Counted from the first letter of the stretch, positions 16,414 through 25,852 are shown. The stretch: 64,000 nt of DNA from Catenulispora sp. GP43 (GCF_041260665.1 NZ_JBGCCT010000027.1:1-64000), one strand, 5' to 3'. Notes: generated from the sequence alone by a model not told the origin. A program made the numbers and translations.

Positions 16414-17928
16414 TCAGGCCTTCGCGGGGGTGCCGCCGTTCTGGGGGCCGGCGTCCTCGGTCGGCCGCCCGGGCAGCCAGAACCCGAGCAGGGCGCCGCC
16501 GCTGGGGGCCCGCGCCGCGGCGACCCGGCCGCCGTGGTTCTCAGCGGCCTGCCGCACGATGGCCAGGCCCAGACCGGAGCCCGGCATGGTGCGCGCCTCG
16601 GTGGAGCGGTAGAAGCGCTCGAAGACGTGGGGCAGGTCCTCTTCGGCGATGCCCGGGCCCTGGTCGGCGACCTGGAGCAGGCCGTCGGACAGGCGCACGG
16701 TGACCGTGCCGTCCTCCGGGCTCCACTTCGCGGCGTTGTCCAGCAGGTTCGTCACGGCGCGCTCCAGCGCCGCCGGATCGCCCTCCAGGTACCAGGGCTG
16801 GAGCTGGATGTCGAACTTCAGGTGCGGGGCGCGCCTGCGGACCCGGTCCACGGCCTGGCGCACCACGTCGCCCAGGTTCACCGGCTCCGGCGAGGCCTGC
16901 GGCTTGGTGTCCCGGGAGAGCTCGACCAGGTCGCCGACCAGGACGGACAGCTCCTCCATCTGGGCGCGCACGTCCCCGATGAGCTCGGAGCGGTCGGCGT
17001 CGCTGATCTGGATCGGGTTCAGCCCCGAGCCCGCGCCGAAGACCTGCGAGAGCAGGTCGATGTTGGTGCGCATGGAGGTCAGCGGGGTGCGCAGCTCGTG
17101 GCCGGCATCGGCGATCAGGCGTTTCTGGTGCTCCTGGGAGCGGGCCAGCGCGGTCAGCATGCTGTTGAAGCTGGTCGCCAGGCGGGCCAGCTCGTCGGTG
17201 CCCTGGACGTCGATCGGCCGCAGGTCGCCGGTCCTGGCCACGTACTCGGTGGCCTCGGTGAGCCGGTCCACGGGGCGCAGGCCGGCGCGGCCCACGGTGA
17301 TGCCGGCGCTGCCGGCGACCGCGATGCCCGCGATGCCGACCAGGATCGAGACCAGGCTGAGCCGGCCCAGCGTCTGCTGGGTGTCCGCCATCGACTCCGC
17401 GACCAGCACGGCCGTCCGCTCGTTCGGCGGCAGCAGCGGGGTCTCGACGGTCTTGATCGGCACGCTCAGCGCCCGGTAGTGGACGCCGTCGATGACCAGG
17501 GTCGAGTAGTGGTCGCCCGAGGACGTCTGGGCGACCTGCAGGTCTGCGGGGGTGAACTTGATGTCGTCCTGCACCACCTGCAGGGGCAGGTTCGACGGGC
17601 CCGTGGGGGTGCCGTCGCCCTGGTACACCACGTACACGGTGGGGTCGAGCAGGCCCACGGCGACGTGGCTGTTGACCAGGTCGGTGGCCCGCTCGGCCTT
17701 CTGGTACAGGCTGTTGTCCATCTGGCTCAGGATCTGGTTGCGCACCGTCACCCACGCCGCGATCGACGCCAGCGCCACGCTGAGCCCCACCGCGATCATC
17801 ACCAGGGCGGTGATCCGGGTCCGCAGCGGGACGTGTGACATCATCTCGGTGATCTTCGCGCGCAGCCGTTCGTAGGGTCCCGGGCGCTCCTCGGATTCCA
17901 GGTGGTCAGTGGCGACGAGGGGACTCAC
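16414..17928 (-). CDS. MprB-like sensor histidine kinase
   Basis: 504 residues. Membrane helices at ~39-62 and ~190-212 enclose a ~125-residue extracytoplasmic sensor. A HAMP linker follows (~213-265), then the dimerisation domain with phospho-accepting His277 in [12 protein letters not shown], and the ATPase domain with N-box [12 protein letters not shown]1 [20 protein letters not shown] (in part) and G2 GSGLGLAIV. The start overlaps the response-regulator stop by 4 nt, so the two are translationally coupled. Next gene downstream is the PepD protease, as in mycobacterial mprAB-pepD. Confidence 0.93.
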   Translation of the reverse strand: MSPLVATDHLESEERPGPYERLRAKITEMMSHVPLRTRITALVMIAVGLSVALASIAAWVTVRNQILSQMDNSLYQKAERATDLVNSHVAVGLLDPTVYVVYQGDGTPTGPSNLPLQVVQDDIKFTPADLQVAQTSSGDHYSTLVIDGVHYRALSVPIKTVETPLLPPNERTAVLVAESMADTQQTLGRLSLVSILVGIAGIAVAGSAGITVGRAGLRPVDRLTEATEYVARTGDLRPIDVQGTDELARLATSFNSMLTALARSQEHQKRLIADAGHELRTPLTSMRTNIDLLSQVFGAGSGLNPIQISDADRSELIGDVRAQMEELSVLVGDLVELSRDTKPQASPEPVNLGDVVRQAVDRVRRRAPHLKFDIQLQPWYLEGDPAALERAVTNLLDNAAKWSPEDGTVTVRLSDGLLQVADQGPGIAEEDLPHVFERFYRSTEARTMPGSGLGLAIVRQAAENHGGRVAAARAPSGGALLGFWLPGRPTEDAGPQNGGTPAKA

Positions 17929-18614
17929 GGTGCCGTCTCACGCAGGGAATACCCCACTCCGCGGACCGTGTGGATCAAGCGGGGCAGGTCGTCGGCCTCG
18001 GTCTTGCGGCGCAGGTAGCCGACGTAGACCTCGAGCGAGTTGGCGGTGGTCGGGAAGTCGTAGCCCCAGACCTCCTCCAGGATCTGCGCGCGCGTCAGCA
18101 CCTGGCGGGGGTGCCGCATCAGCAGCTCCAGCAGGTTGAACTCGGTCCGGGTCAGGCGCACCGGCTTGTCGGCCCGGGTCACCTCGCGGGTGGCCGGGTC
18201 CAGGGTGAGGTCGGCGAAGGCCAGCGGGGCGTCCGAGGAGTCGGCCAGGCTGCCCTGGGTGCGCCGCAGCAGCGCGCGCAGCCGGGCCAGCAGCTCCTCC
18301 AGCGCGAACGGCTTGGGGAGGTAGTCGTCGGCGCCCGCGTCCAGGCCGGCGACCCGGTCCGGGACCGCGTCGCGCGCGGTGAGCAGCAGGACCGGCAGGT
18401 CCTCGCCGGCCGAGCGCAGCCGGCGGCAGGTCTCCAGGCCGTCCAGCCTGGGCATCATGACGTCGAGCACGACGGCGTCCGGCCGCCGCTTCGCGATCGC
18501 CTCCAGCGCCGCCAGTCCGTCGGCCGCCAGCTCGACCTCGTAGCCGTTGAAGGCCAGCGAGCGGCGCAGCGAGTCACGGACCGCCTGGTCGTCGTCCACC
18601 ACGAGGATGTGCAT
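17925..18614 (-). CDS. MprA-like OmpR-family response regulator
   Basis: 229 residues. Receiver domain (1-120) with acidic pocket VVDDD, phospho-acceptor Asp51 ([12 protein letters not shown]), Thr in LLLTAR and Lys in YLPKPF. The C-terminal winged helix (~130-225) has [17 protein letters not shown] and [11 protein letters not shown]. The protein should activate envelope-stress genes upon phosphorylation by the adjacent kinase. A two-octamer MprA-like box lies 21-39 bp upstream of its start, suggesting autoregulation. Confidence 0.94.
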   Translation of the reverse strand: MHILVVDDDQAVRDSLRRSLAFNGYEVELAADGLAALEAIAKRRPDAVVLDVMMPRLDGLETCRRLRSAGEDLPVLLLTARDAVPDRVAGLDAGADDYLPKPFALEELLARLRALLRRTQGSLADSSDAPLAFADLTLDPATREVTRADKPVRLTRTEFNLLELLMRHPRQVLTRAQILEEVWGYDFPTTANSLEVYVGYLRRKTEADDLPRLIHTVRGVGYSLRETAP

Positions 18615-18634
18615 GGCCGCATTCTGCCCCCATC

Positions 18635-18653
18635 GGTTGAGAAGACGCTGAGA
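18635..18653 (-). promoter_or_regulatory. Candidate MprA box
   Basis: Minus-strand octamers TCTCAGCG and TCTCAACC separated by 3 bp, immediately upstream of the response-regulator start. Mycobacterial MprA binds loosely conserved 8-bp direct repeats with 2-3 bp spacing and regulates its own operon. Confidence 0.5.
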
Positions 18654-18804
18654 TCACGCCGATGTTTTTTCCTGGCGGTCGCGGCGCGGCCGAGCGTGCG
18701 GATTAGACCGTTAGAGGGATACGCGGATCCAGACCCGGGGGTTTATCCACAGTCGGTCATGTCTTGGTCGCACTCCGTGCCCGGGAATCGGCACAGTATC
18801 GGTC

Positions 18805-20613
18805 ATGGATCACGACCTCACCCCCGCCCCCGGAGCCGTCGCCGCCGACGGCCTCACGTCCGGCGGCCCCGATACCGAAGGCGCCCGGACCGCAGCCCAG
18901 GCCCCGCCCCGCCGGCGCGGTGCCCGCGGCGGCATCCCGGGCCAGGCCGGAGGCGGTGCCGATGGGCTTGCCGACGTGGGTGCCGCGGGCAGTGCCGGTG
19001 GTGGTGCCGGTGGTGGTGACGGTGGTGGTGACGCCGGCGAGCCGGCCGGTGGCGCCGCGGGCACGGCCGCTCGAGCCGGTGCCGCCGGTCCGTCCGGCAC
19101 CGTCCGGCTGGCCTCTCCGGGCTCGGTGGTGGCCTCGATCCCGTTCCTGTTCGGCTTCCATCCGGAGAACAGCCTGGTGGTGCTCGGCGTCAGTCATTCG
19201 GCCGAAGGCGGCAGCTTCATCCGGCACGGCGTCCGCATCGACCTGGAACAGGTCCGCGGCCACGAGCGCACCACCGCCCTGGAACTCGCGGCCCGCCTGC
19301 GCGATCAGGACGCGGACATCGCCATCCTGGTCGCCTTCGGCCCGCGCGGCGCCACCGGCGCCAAGGCCCGCCCCGACCACTGCCGCAAGCTGATGGCCGC
19401 GTTCCGCGCCCAACTCGAGGCCGCGGCCAGCGAGGAGCGCGTCACCGTCGTCGACGCCCTCTACACCGCCAACGGCCGCTGGTGGTCCTACATGTGCCGC
19501 AACAACCGCTGCTGCCCGGCGGCCGGGACGGTCGTCCCCGCCGAGGCCCCGGCCGCCCTGGCCGGAGCCTTCGCCGCCCGCGGCCACACGGTCTACGCCA
19601 GCCGCGAGGCCCTGGAGGCGACCCTGGATCCGCACCCGCGGGAGATCCTGGCCCGTACCGCCGCGGCGGTGGAGCACCTCGACCCCGCCTGGTACGACAC
19701 CGACGCCGGCCTGGCCGACGCTCGCCGCCTGATGGACGTGCTGCTGGCCCGGTGCGGGGACGACGCCGCGGAACCCGCTCTGCGCGCGTCCCGCGCCGAA
19801 GGCCCCCGAGCCGGCCGCCGCGGTCTGTCCGACAGCGCGACCGCGGCTCTGACCGCGCCCGACGAGGAGTCGGCGGCGGCTGAGTCCTCCGGGCACAAGG
19901 GCCGGTCTGCCTCATCGGACCCCGACGCGTCGCAGGACACCGACTCCTCCTCACCCGCCTCGAAGCAAGCCTCGAACGCCGCCATCCCGGCCGCGCGCTC
20001 CTCCCGCCGCGTGACCAACCGCGTCCCGGCGCTCGTCGGCACGCCGGACGGCATTCCGCTCGGCGCGCTGGCCGAACCGCCCGGCTCGCTGCTCGCGCCG
20101 CCGGCCATCACCGACGCCGAGGCGGCCGAACTGCTGGTCGCGCTGCTCAACTGGCGGGTCCGCGACTACCTGGCCTGCGCCGCCGCGACCGTGGACTCCG
20201 CCGGGAGGCTGCTCCGCCTGGGCGCGGAACTGGCCCGGCGCGCGCCGCATCCCGATCTTCGCCTCGCCCCCTATGCGCTGGCCGCGTGGGCGGCGTGGGC
20301 GATCAGCCGGCCCGCCATCGCGCAGTGCGCGGTGGACCGGGCGCTGGCCATCGATCCCGAGTACAAGTTCGCCTCGCTGATCCGCGCCGGCCTGCACCAC
20401 GCCATCGACGGCGAGGGCGTGCGCGAGTCCGCCGCCAGCACGCGGCGCGACCTGTTCGGCGAGGACGCCGTCGAGGCCGAGGCCGCAGACCACTGCGACA
20501 GCGGCGCCGACCCGACAGATCCGGACACCGCTCCGGCCCCGATCCCTTCTCCCCGCTCGACTTCCCGCTCGACCGAGAACGTCCCCAACGAACCCGATGT
20601 GGAGATCCCATGA
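18805..20613 (+). CDS. DUF4192 protein
   Basis: 602 residues. The DUF4192 core starts at ~95 with VRLASPGSVVASIPFLFGFHPENSLVVLGV (in pieces) and runs to ~330, including DLEQVRGHERTTALELAARLRDQDADIAILVAFGP (in part) and WWSYMCRNNRCCPAAGT. A second conserved part near 430-560 (AAELLVALLNWRVRDYLACAA, DRALAIDPEYKFASLIRAGL) resembles the C-terminal helical repeat of the family. The first ~90 residues and ~330-400 are Gly/Ala/Ser-rich and disordered. Function unknown; widespread in actinomycetes. The stop overlaps the next start (ATGA). Confidence 0.85.
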   Translation: MDHDLTPAPGAVAADGLTSGGPDTEGARTAAQAPPRRRGARGGIPGQAGGGADGLADVGAAGSAGGGAGGGDGGGDAGEPAGGAAGTAARAGAAGPSGTVRLASPGSVVASIPFLFGFHPENSLVVLGVSHSAEGGSFIRHGVRIDLEQVRGHERTTALELAARLRDQDADIAILVAFGPRGATGAKARPDHCRKLMAAFRAQLEAAASEERVTVVDALYTANGRWWSYMCRNNRCCPAAGTVVPAEAPAALAGAFAARGHTVYASREALEATLDPHPREILARTAAAVEHLDPAWYDTDAGLADARRLMDVLLARCGDDAAEPALRASRAEGPRAGRRGLSDSATAALTAPDEESAAAESSGHKGRSASSDPDASQDTDSSSPASKQASNAAIPAARSSRRVTNRVPALVGTPDGIPLGALAEPPGSLLAPPAITDAEAAELLVALLNWRVRDYLACAAATVDSAGRLLRLGAELARRAPHPDLRLAPYALAAWAAWAISRPAIAQCAVDRALAIDPEYKFASLIRAGLHHAIDGEGVRESAASTRRDLFGEDAVEAEAADHCDSGADPTDPDTAPAPIPSPRSTSRSTENVPNEPDVEIP

Positions 20614-21509
20614 ACCGCATAGAGCAAGTCGCCATGCCGATCCCGGCGCAGCCGCAGCCCCGCCTGCCCCGCGCCCGCCGCGCAACCTCCGGGGTGGCCG
20701 TCGCGATCGCGGCGCTGGCCGTGCCGCTGCTGCCGGGCATGGCCTTCGGCACCACTTCCTCCGGCGGTGCCGGTGCGACCGCGACCGAGGCGCCGTCACA
20801 GGCCCGGCATCACCTTCCCCACGGCCCGGTCCTCCCCGGCCCCGGTGTCCTGACGCTCCAGGCCTGGACGGCCAGCGGCTGGACGCTCACCGTGCCGGCC
20901 CGCGACGGCCGCTACGTCCCCTGGACCGGTGAGCCCGGCCTCCCGATCGACCACCCGCGGCCCGTCATCCTCCCCGACGGCAAGCGGGGGGAGATCGCGG
21001 ACTACCGGGTGGTACCCACCGGCTTGCGCGCCGACGATCCCCACGTCCCGGAGGCGCAGATTCCGGCCGACCCCGCCGACCCCGCCGACTCGACCGGCTC
21101 GGACGGCTCCACCGGTTCGGTGCCCTCGGGTGATGCGTCCATGGAGTGGCCATCGAGGGACACGGGGGACACGACTGCCTTGCGTGCCGCGCGTTCCCCC
21201 GTCGTCCCGGATCCGCTCATCCCGTTCAGTCCGGCCAACACCAAGCAGATGATGAGCCCGTCCCGGACGGACGCCGACATCCCTAACGGTGCCGTTACTC
21301 CGGCGCCGGCTGTCGGACAGACCGCCGTTGTGACGGCCGCCGACCTGCCGACGTCCTCGTACTGCCTGCGCGATGCCTATCCGGCCGGCGGGGACCGCTA
21401 CATGGTGGCGCACCTGCGCCCGGCGGCGGACGCCATGGATGTCGTCGCCACCCCGCACCGCACGGTCTGTGGGGCGCGGGTCGACTACTTGTCCCAGGCG
21501 CGCGCCTGA
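20610..21509 (+). CDS. Hypothetical exported or membrane-anchored protein
   Basis: 299 residues, ATG overlapping the DUF4192 stop by 4 nt, which suggests co-translation. A hydrophobic segment at ~31-48 (GVAVAIAALAVPLLPGMAFG) preceded by Arg residues could be a signal peptide or anchor. The remainder is Pro/Ala/Asp-rich with low-complexity runs (DPADPADSTGSDGSTGSV) and two C-terminal cysteines (SSYCLRDAY, RTVCGARVDY) about 40 residues apart. No family recognised. Its 3' end overlaps the convergent cytochrome b gene by 25 bp. Confidence 0.7.
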   Translation: MNRIEQVAMPIPAQPQPRLPRARRATSGVAVAIAALAVPLLPGMAFGTTSSGGAGATATEAPSQARHHLPHGPVLPGPGVLTLQAWTASGWTLTVPARDGRYVPWTGEPGLPIDHPRPVILPDGKRGEIADYRVVPTGLRADDPHVPEAQIPADPADPADSTGSDGSTGSVPSGDASMEWPSRDTGDTTALRAARSPVVPDPLIPFSPANTKQMMSPSRTDADIPNGAVTPAPAVGQTAVVTAADLPTSSYCLRDAYPAGGDRYMVAHLRPAADAMDVVATPHRTVCGARVDYLSQARA

Positions 21510-22261
21510 TGAACGGCGCCGCCCTCTACCCGATCGCGCGCGCCCGCCTCACCGCGGGCCGCGCGGTCCTCCGCCTCGCGCACGGCGTCCGGTCGCGGGG
21601 TCTGGTCTGCGGACCGGTCTCGTGCCGCCACTTCGGCCGCCCAGGCCGGATGCTCCCGCTCCGCCCAGCCGCGCGTCACCCAGCCGGTCCGCATCCCGAT
21701 CCGGGCCTGCCGGTCGTTCAGCGCGAACCAGACGTGGCCGATCACCACGAACCCGATCGCCAGCGCCAGCCAGTCGTGCACGAACGTGGCGCCGGTCCGG
21801 GCCGAGACCCCGACCAGGTGCGGGAACCACATCAGCGTCCCGGTCCCGGCCATCACCAGGATCGCGCCGCACTGGAAGGCGGCGTTCAGCTTCTGGCCGG
21901 CGTTGAACTTGCCGACCGGCAGCGCGAGCTCCCGGGCCTTCTCCCGCCGCCAGGCGCGCTCGCGCAGCCACTCGCGGTCGGTGTCGGTGTGCCGGTTCAG
22001 GCGCCGCACGTCTGCCCGATACGCCCGCGAGAAGAGCCCGGCCGCCATCGGGATCGGCAGCGCGAAGCCGCAGTAGAGATGGATCAGTGCCACGGTCGGG
22101 CGGTGCCCGACCGCGACCGACAACGACGGCAGGTACAGCACCGCCCCGGTCATGATCAACGTCAGCATCAAGGTGGCGGTCGCGCGGTGCACGTACCGCT
22201 CGGCGCGGGTGAACCGCTCGATCGGCCGCCGGACGCCGCCGGCCTCAGCCGGTCGGGACAT
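21485..22261 (-). CDS. Cytochrome b/b6-type membrane subunit
   Basis: 258 residues from the ATG at 22261, which has GGAGG 7 nt upstream and overlaps the molybdoenzyme stop by 17 nt. Four membrane segments (~33-52, ~63-85, ~128-148, ~165-187) with His residues suited to bind two hemes (RYVHRATATL, ALIHLYCGFA, TFVHDWLALAIG, GHVWFAL). It resembles the formate-dehydrogenase gamma / di-heme cytochrome b family and probably passes quinol electrons to the molybdopterin protein encoded just upstream. C-terminal ~50 residues are soluble and charged. Confidence 0.85.
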   Translation of the reverse strand: MSRPAEAGGVRRPIERFTRAERYVHRATATLMLTLIMTGAVLYLPSLSVAVGHRPTVALIHLYCGFALPIPMAAGLFSRAYRADVRRLNRHTDTDREWLRERAWRREKARELALPVGKFNAGQKLNAAFQCGAILVMAGTGTLMWFPHLVGVSARTGATFVHDWLALAIGFVVIGHVWFALNDRQARIGMRTGWVTRGWAEREHPAWAAEVAARDRSADQTPRPDAVREAEDRAARGEAGARDRVEGGAVHQARAWDK

Positions 22262-23012
22262 CGCCGGTCCTCCCGTTCGACTTTCCGACCCAGGCGTCCA
22301 CGTCATAGCCGTAGCCCTCCCAGTAGCCGGGATGGACCGCGTCCACCACCTGGATCTCCGAGAGCCACTTGATGCTCTTGTACCCGTACATCGGCGCCGC
22401 GTAGAGGCGCACCGGCCCGCCGTGGTCGTGGCTCACCGGCCCGCCGAGCATCTTCAGCGCCACCAGCATGTCCGGGTTCTGGGCCTGGTCCAGTGTCAAC
22501 GACTCGGTGTACGTCCCGTCGAAGGAGACGAACCGCAGGGCCTTCGCCGAACTCTGCACCCCGGCCAGCGTGAGCATGTCCCGCAAGCGCACCCCGGTCC
22601 ACGGCACCTTCGGCACCCGCCAGCCGGTGACGCACTGGAAGTCCCGTACCAGGTCGGTCTGCGGCAGCGCCGCCAGATCGGTCAGCGAGTAGTGCTGCGG
22701 GTGGTCCACCAGCCCGGTGACGGACAGCCGGTAGGTGGCCGGATCGGGCGTGGGGACGCTCCCCGTCACCGTGTAGATGCGGAACTGGTCTCCCAGCGGG
22801 AGCAGGTTCGTCAGTCCGGTCGGGTCGTGTTGCGCGACATCGGCCAGGAACCGCTGCACGGTGGAACCGCCGAGCACCCCCAGGGCGCCCAGCCCCACCA
22901 CACCGAACACGACACGCCGTCCGACCGGCCGCCCTTCGCGGTCCCGCCGGCCGGGTCCGTCCCCGCCGCCGGCGGTGTTCCCGCCGCGGCCGGCATCCCA
23001 CGCCTCTGCCAC
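22245..23012 (-). CDS. Molybdopterin-dependent oxidoreductase, sulfite-oxidase fold
   Basis: 255 residues. Residues 31-50 (GRRVVFGVVGLGALGVLGG) form an anchor or twin-arginine-like signal. The catalytic domain includes the molybdenum-ligand Cys127 in RDFQCVTGW and the family motifs VPWTGVRLRDML, SFDGTYTESL, LVALKMLGGPVSHDHGGPVRL (in pieces) and YGYKSIKWL. It is close to YedY/MsrP and plant-type sulfite oxidases without the heme domain. The overlapping cytochrome b gene makes a two-gene unit comparable to MsrPQ. Substrate unknown. Confidence 0.88.
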   Translation of the reverse strand: MAEAWDAGRGGNTAGGGDGPGRRDREGRPVGRRVVFGVVGLGALGVLGGSTVQRFLADVAQHDPTGLTNLLPLGDQFRIYTVTGSVPTPDPATYRLSVTGLVDHPQHYSLTDLAALPQTDLVRDFQCVTGWRVPKVPWTGVRLRDMLTLAGVQSSAKALRFVSFDGTYTESLTLDQAQNPDMLVALKMLGGPVSHDHGGPVRLYAAPMYGYKSIKWLSEIQVVDAVHPGYWEGYGYDVDAWVGKSNGRTGDVPTG

Positions 23013-23034
23013 GAACCCATCACATCACCGCAGG

Positions 23035-23736
23035 TCATCCTGCACCAGCACTCGGCATGGAGGTTCTTCGGTTCGTAATATCCGCCGGCGGGCCGTGCCA
23101 GCCCGGCCACGCGGGATCGGGACGTCCGGCATCGTCCATGTGTTCGCGCCGCCAAATCGCGGGCCACCATCCCGGCCCCGGTGCCAGCTCGAAGTGTGTC
23201 GAGCCGCAGGTGCAGGGCGCAAGGAGGAGGTCACACTCGGAGCAGCGTTCCACGAAGCCGTGTCCGGTCGCCGTCGCCCGGGTGCCCTCCCCGCCGCAGT
23301 CGGGGCAGCCCGGCAGCCGGACGCCGTCGAACTGCCGCAGCCGGCGTTCGACGAAGTCCAGCAGCGTCATGCCGGGCCGGCGGCGTGGGTCGTCGCGGAA
23401 GCCGACAGCGCGGCCCCAGAGTCCGTCCCACGCCGCGGCGTCAGGAAGCGCCCGCATCCCGGCCGCCTTCTGCTCGCGGCGGCGCTGGATCAAGGCCTCC
23501 ATGCCGGAGAGCCAGCGGGCCCGGGCGGCTCCCAGTTCATCGACAGCCCGTACCAAGGAGGTGGTGTCCGCGTTCAGGTCCCTCGGGATCCCGGCGGCCA
23601 GGGTGAGATACATGTAGGTCGAGCGCAGCCCGTAGGGCGGGAAGTGCTCGAGAGCGGACCGCAGACAGCTGAGTCGGCGATACGGCGGCAGCGCCGGGTC
23701 GGCGACGCGGAGGTGCAACCGGGCGAAGCCGGTCAT
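23035..23736 (-). CDS. Hypothetical protein with zinc-ribbon-like C-terminus
   Basis: 233 residues. The start MTGFARLHLR at 23736 follows AAGGGAAAG by ~7 nt; an upstream in-frame Met is less well supported. The N-terminal ~140 residues are helical with many Arg. At ~150-195 are paired cysteines PGCPDCGGEG, ERCSECDLL and APCTCGSTHF, likely a DnaJ-like or zinc-ribbon metal site. No family recognised. It is divergent from the 2H-like gene with 61 bp between starts. Confidence 0.65.
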   Translation of the reverse strand: MTGFARLHLRVADPALPPYRRLSCLRSALEHFPPYGLRSTYMYLTLAAGIPRDLNADTTSLVRAVDELGAARARWLSGMEALIQRRREQKAAGMRALPDAAAWDGLWGRAVGFRDDPRRRPGMTLLDFVERRLRQFDGVRLPGCPDCGGEGTRATATGHGFVERCSECDLLLAPCTCGSTHFELAPGPGWWPAIWRREHMDDAGRPDPAWPGWHGPPADITNRRTSMPSAGAG

Positions 23737-23797
23737 GTGTCTTTCCCTTCGCCTGGACAGCCCCGGCCTGGAGAACATGGAGACCTGGAGTCACCAA

Positions 23798-24496
23798 GTG
23801 AGTGAAACGCTGCCCCGCAGGACCCTACGCGCCACGTTCGATCAGCTCTTCGCCGACGGCGAGGCGGCGTTGACCGCCGGCTCGCACGGGATCCAGGTGG
23901 CGCCGCCCGGGGACGGCAGGCGGTGGGGCGTGTCTGCCTTGCTGCGTCCGGATCCGGAGGCGGCGGCATCGCTGGAGGCGCTGGCGCGCGAGGCCGCGGC
24001 GGTCGCCGGCGACGGTCACTGGCTGACCGGTGCCGCGGGCAACTCGCACCTCACCATGCGCGCGCTGGAGTGGCCGCGGGCCGACATCCGGGACGACGAC
24101 CCGTGTGTCGCGCGCTACGCCGACGCCCTGCGCACGGCGGCCGCCGGTGTCCGGCCCCTGACCTTCGCGGTCACCGGCCTGACGCTGACGCCGCTGTCGG
24201 TGATGGCGTGCGCCGTCCCGGCCGACGGCGCTGCGGACCGGCTCTCGGCTGCCTACGCTGCCGCGCTCGGTCCGGACGCCTGGTTCGAGAAGGAGTTCCG
24301 GCGCGACTTCTGGTACCTCAACATCCTGCACTTCGCCGCGCCGGTTGCCGATCCGCGGGCCCTGATCGACTGGGTCGCCGAGCGGCGCGCCGCGGCCTCG
24401 ATGAGGCTGCGCGTCACCGAGGTTGAGATCGCGACGTGGCGCTTCACCGGGAGTGGGATGACCCCGCAGCGGTTAGCCGCGCAGGTACTTGCCTGA
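23798..24496 (+). CDS. Putative 2H-phosphoesterase-like protein
   Basis: 232 residues from a GTG at 23798 with GGAG 7 nt upstream; an ATG at 23777 is in frame but its site is too close. The sequence has alternating strand/helix character, the motif NSHLTMRAL (H-x-T) and a second histidine in LNILHFA at the position expected for the second H-x-T/S. This suggests the 2H phosphoesterase / RNA-ligase fold, but the second motif is degenerate. Its end overlaps a convergent disrupted gene by 24 bp. Function unproven. Confidence 0.6.
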   Translation: MSETLPRRTLRATFDQLFADGEAALTAGSHGIQVAPPGDGRRWGVSALLRPDPEAAASLEALAREAAAVAGDGHWLTGAAGNSHLTMRALEWPRADIRDDDPCVARYADALRTAAAGVRPLTFAVTGLTLTPLSVMACAVPADGAADRLSAAYAAALGPDAWFEKEFRRDFWYLNILHFAAPVADPRALIDWVAERRAAASMRLRVTEVEIATWRFTGSGMTPQRLAAQVLA

Positions 24497-24814
24497 GCCG
24501 AGCATGTGCCGCAGCGCCTCGGCGCGTGCCCAGCCGGGGCGTTCCGGTCCGGTGATGCGCGACCACGGCTGGTCGGGGTGCAGGCCGAGACCGCGGAGCA
24601 GGTCCGCGCTGATCATGATCGAGAACGAACCGTGCCAGTGCCCGTCGGCGCGGCGTCCGCAGTACAGGTGGATGTGGATGTCCTCGGGGCGGAACGGGAG
24701 CCAGTCGATGCCGCGGTCGAGCAGTCAATCGGCGACGGCGCGTTGCGGCGGCGGGCAGCCCGGCAGATTCTCGTAGGCCAGTATGGTGATCAGCTCAGGA
24801 TCCTGGTTCGCCAT
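24473..24814 (-). pseudogene. Small gene interrupted by an in-frame TGA
   Basis: Reading from the ATG at 24814 (MANQDPELITILAYENLPGC...) the frame hits TGA at 24725-24727 (codon 30) and then continues in the same frame with protein-like sequence LLDRGIDWLPFRPEDIHIHL to the TAA at 24473-24475, 113 codons in total. The second part is well-formed (HLYCGRRADGHWHGSFSIM, LLRGLGLHPDQPW). A single T-to-C change (TGA to CGA, Arg) would restore it, so it is a recent nonsense mutation or a sequencing error. No family recognised. Confidence 0.65.
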
Positions 24815-24857
24815 GGGCCGATCGTAGGCGGCCCGAGCGGCGCCGACCTCTGATTTA

Positions 24858-24886
24858 CCGGGTGCCGGGTGCCGGGTGCCGGGCGG
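24858..24886 (+). repeat. Short tandem repeat of GTGCCGG
   Basis: Four consecutive CCGGGTG/CCGGGCG 7-mers in the 135-bp gap before the NUDIX gene. Likely a slippage-prone microsatellite. Confidence 0.6.
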
Positions 24887-24949
24887 CCGCGGACCGAGCT
24901 GCCGGACCCAGTTCTCGTCACACTGACGACATCAGGCTAGGATGAACGG

Positions 24950-25741
24950 ATGCCACGCGATCTCGACCCGGACTACGACCCGACCGACTACCCGCCGTTC
25001 GCGGTGACCGTCGATCTGGTCGTGCTGACCGTCGCCGAGCAGGGGCTGAGCGTGCTGGCGGTGCGGCGGGGCGAGCCGCCGTTCGCCGACCGCTGGGCGC
25101 TGCCCGGCGGGTTCGTGAAGCCCGACGAGAGCCTGGGCGACGCCGCGGTGCGGGAGCTGGCCGAGGAGACCGGGCTGGGTCTTCAGGTCGGGCAGGACGC
25201 GGAGCAGGGCCTGCACGCCGCGCCCGACCACGGCGTCCACTTGGAGCAGCTGGCCAGCTACGGCGCCCCGGACCGGGATCCGAGGATGCGGGTGGTGTCG
25301 GTGGCGTACCTGGCGCTCGCTCCGCTGACCTCGTTGCAGGAGGGCTCCGAGGGGCCGTTCCCGGCTGCGGGCGGCGACGCGCGCGCCGCCGAGTGGCTGC
25401 CGGTCGCCGCCCTGCCCGGGTCGGAGGGTCTGGCGTTCGACCACGCCCGGATCCTGGCCGACGGGGTGGAGCGGGCCCGCTCGAAGATCGAGTACTCGTC
25501 GCTGGCCGCGGCGTTCTGTCCGCCGGAGTTCACGGTGGGGGAGCTGCGCAACGTCTACGAGGCGGTGTGGGGCGTGCAGCTCGACCCGCGCAACTTCCAC
25601 CGGAAGGTGACCGGCACGCCGGGCTTCCTGGTGCCGACCGGCGGGACCACGTCGCGGCAGGGCGGCCGGCCGGCGCAGTTGTTCACCCGGGGGACCGCGA
25701 GCCTGTTGAACCCGCCGATGCTGCGGCCGTCGTCGGACTGA
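24950..25741 (+). CDS. NUDIX hydrolase with winged-helix domain, NrtR-like
   Basis: 263 residues. The NUDIX box G-x5-E-x7-RELxEE-x-G is intact from GGFVKPDESLGDAAVREL to AEETGL (~54-77). The C-terminal ~75 residues (SSLAAAFCPPEFTVGELRNV, RNFHRKVTGTPGFLVP) form the winged helix of NrtR/NadQ-type regulators, which sense ADP-ribose and repress NAD biosynthesis or other genes. The N-terminus PPFAVTVDLVVLTV is typical. No NAD gene lies nearby, so the regulon must be elsewhere, or the protein is mainly a hydrolase. Confidence 0.87.
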   Translation: MPRDLDPDYDPTDYPPFAVTVDLVVLTVAEQGLSVLAVRRGEPPFADRWALPGGFVKPDESLGDAAVRELAEETGLGLQVGQDAEQGLHAAPDHGVHLEQLASYGAPDRDPRMRVVSVAYLALAPLTSLQEGSEGPFPAAGGDARAAEWLPVAALPGSEGLAFDHARILADGVERARSKIEYSSLAAAFCPPEFTVGELRNVYEAVWGVQLDPRNFHRKVTGTPGFLVPTGGTTSRQGGRPAQLFTRGTASLLNPPMLRPSSD

Positions 25742-25852
25742 CGGGGCTGGGCACGCGGCGTGCGCCGGGCGCGCTGGCTGGGTTGGTTGTGCAGAGTGGG
25801 TTGCGCTGGCTGTAGGGCTGAGGGGACTGCGCGGGCCGTGTGGGCCAGGCGG

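Noticed and set aside
24725-24727. TGA at codon 30 as a selenocysteine codon
   Set aside because: No SECIS-like hairpin seen and a simple TGA/CGA change explains it better.
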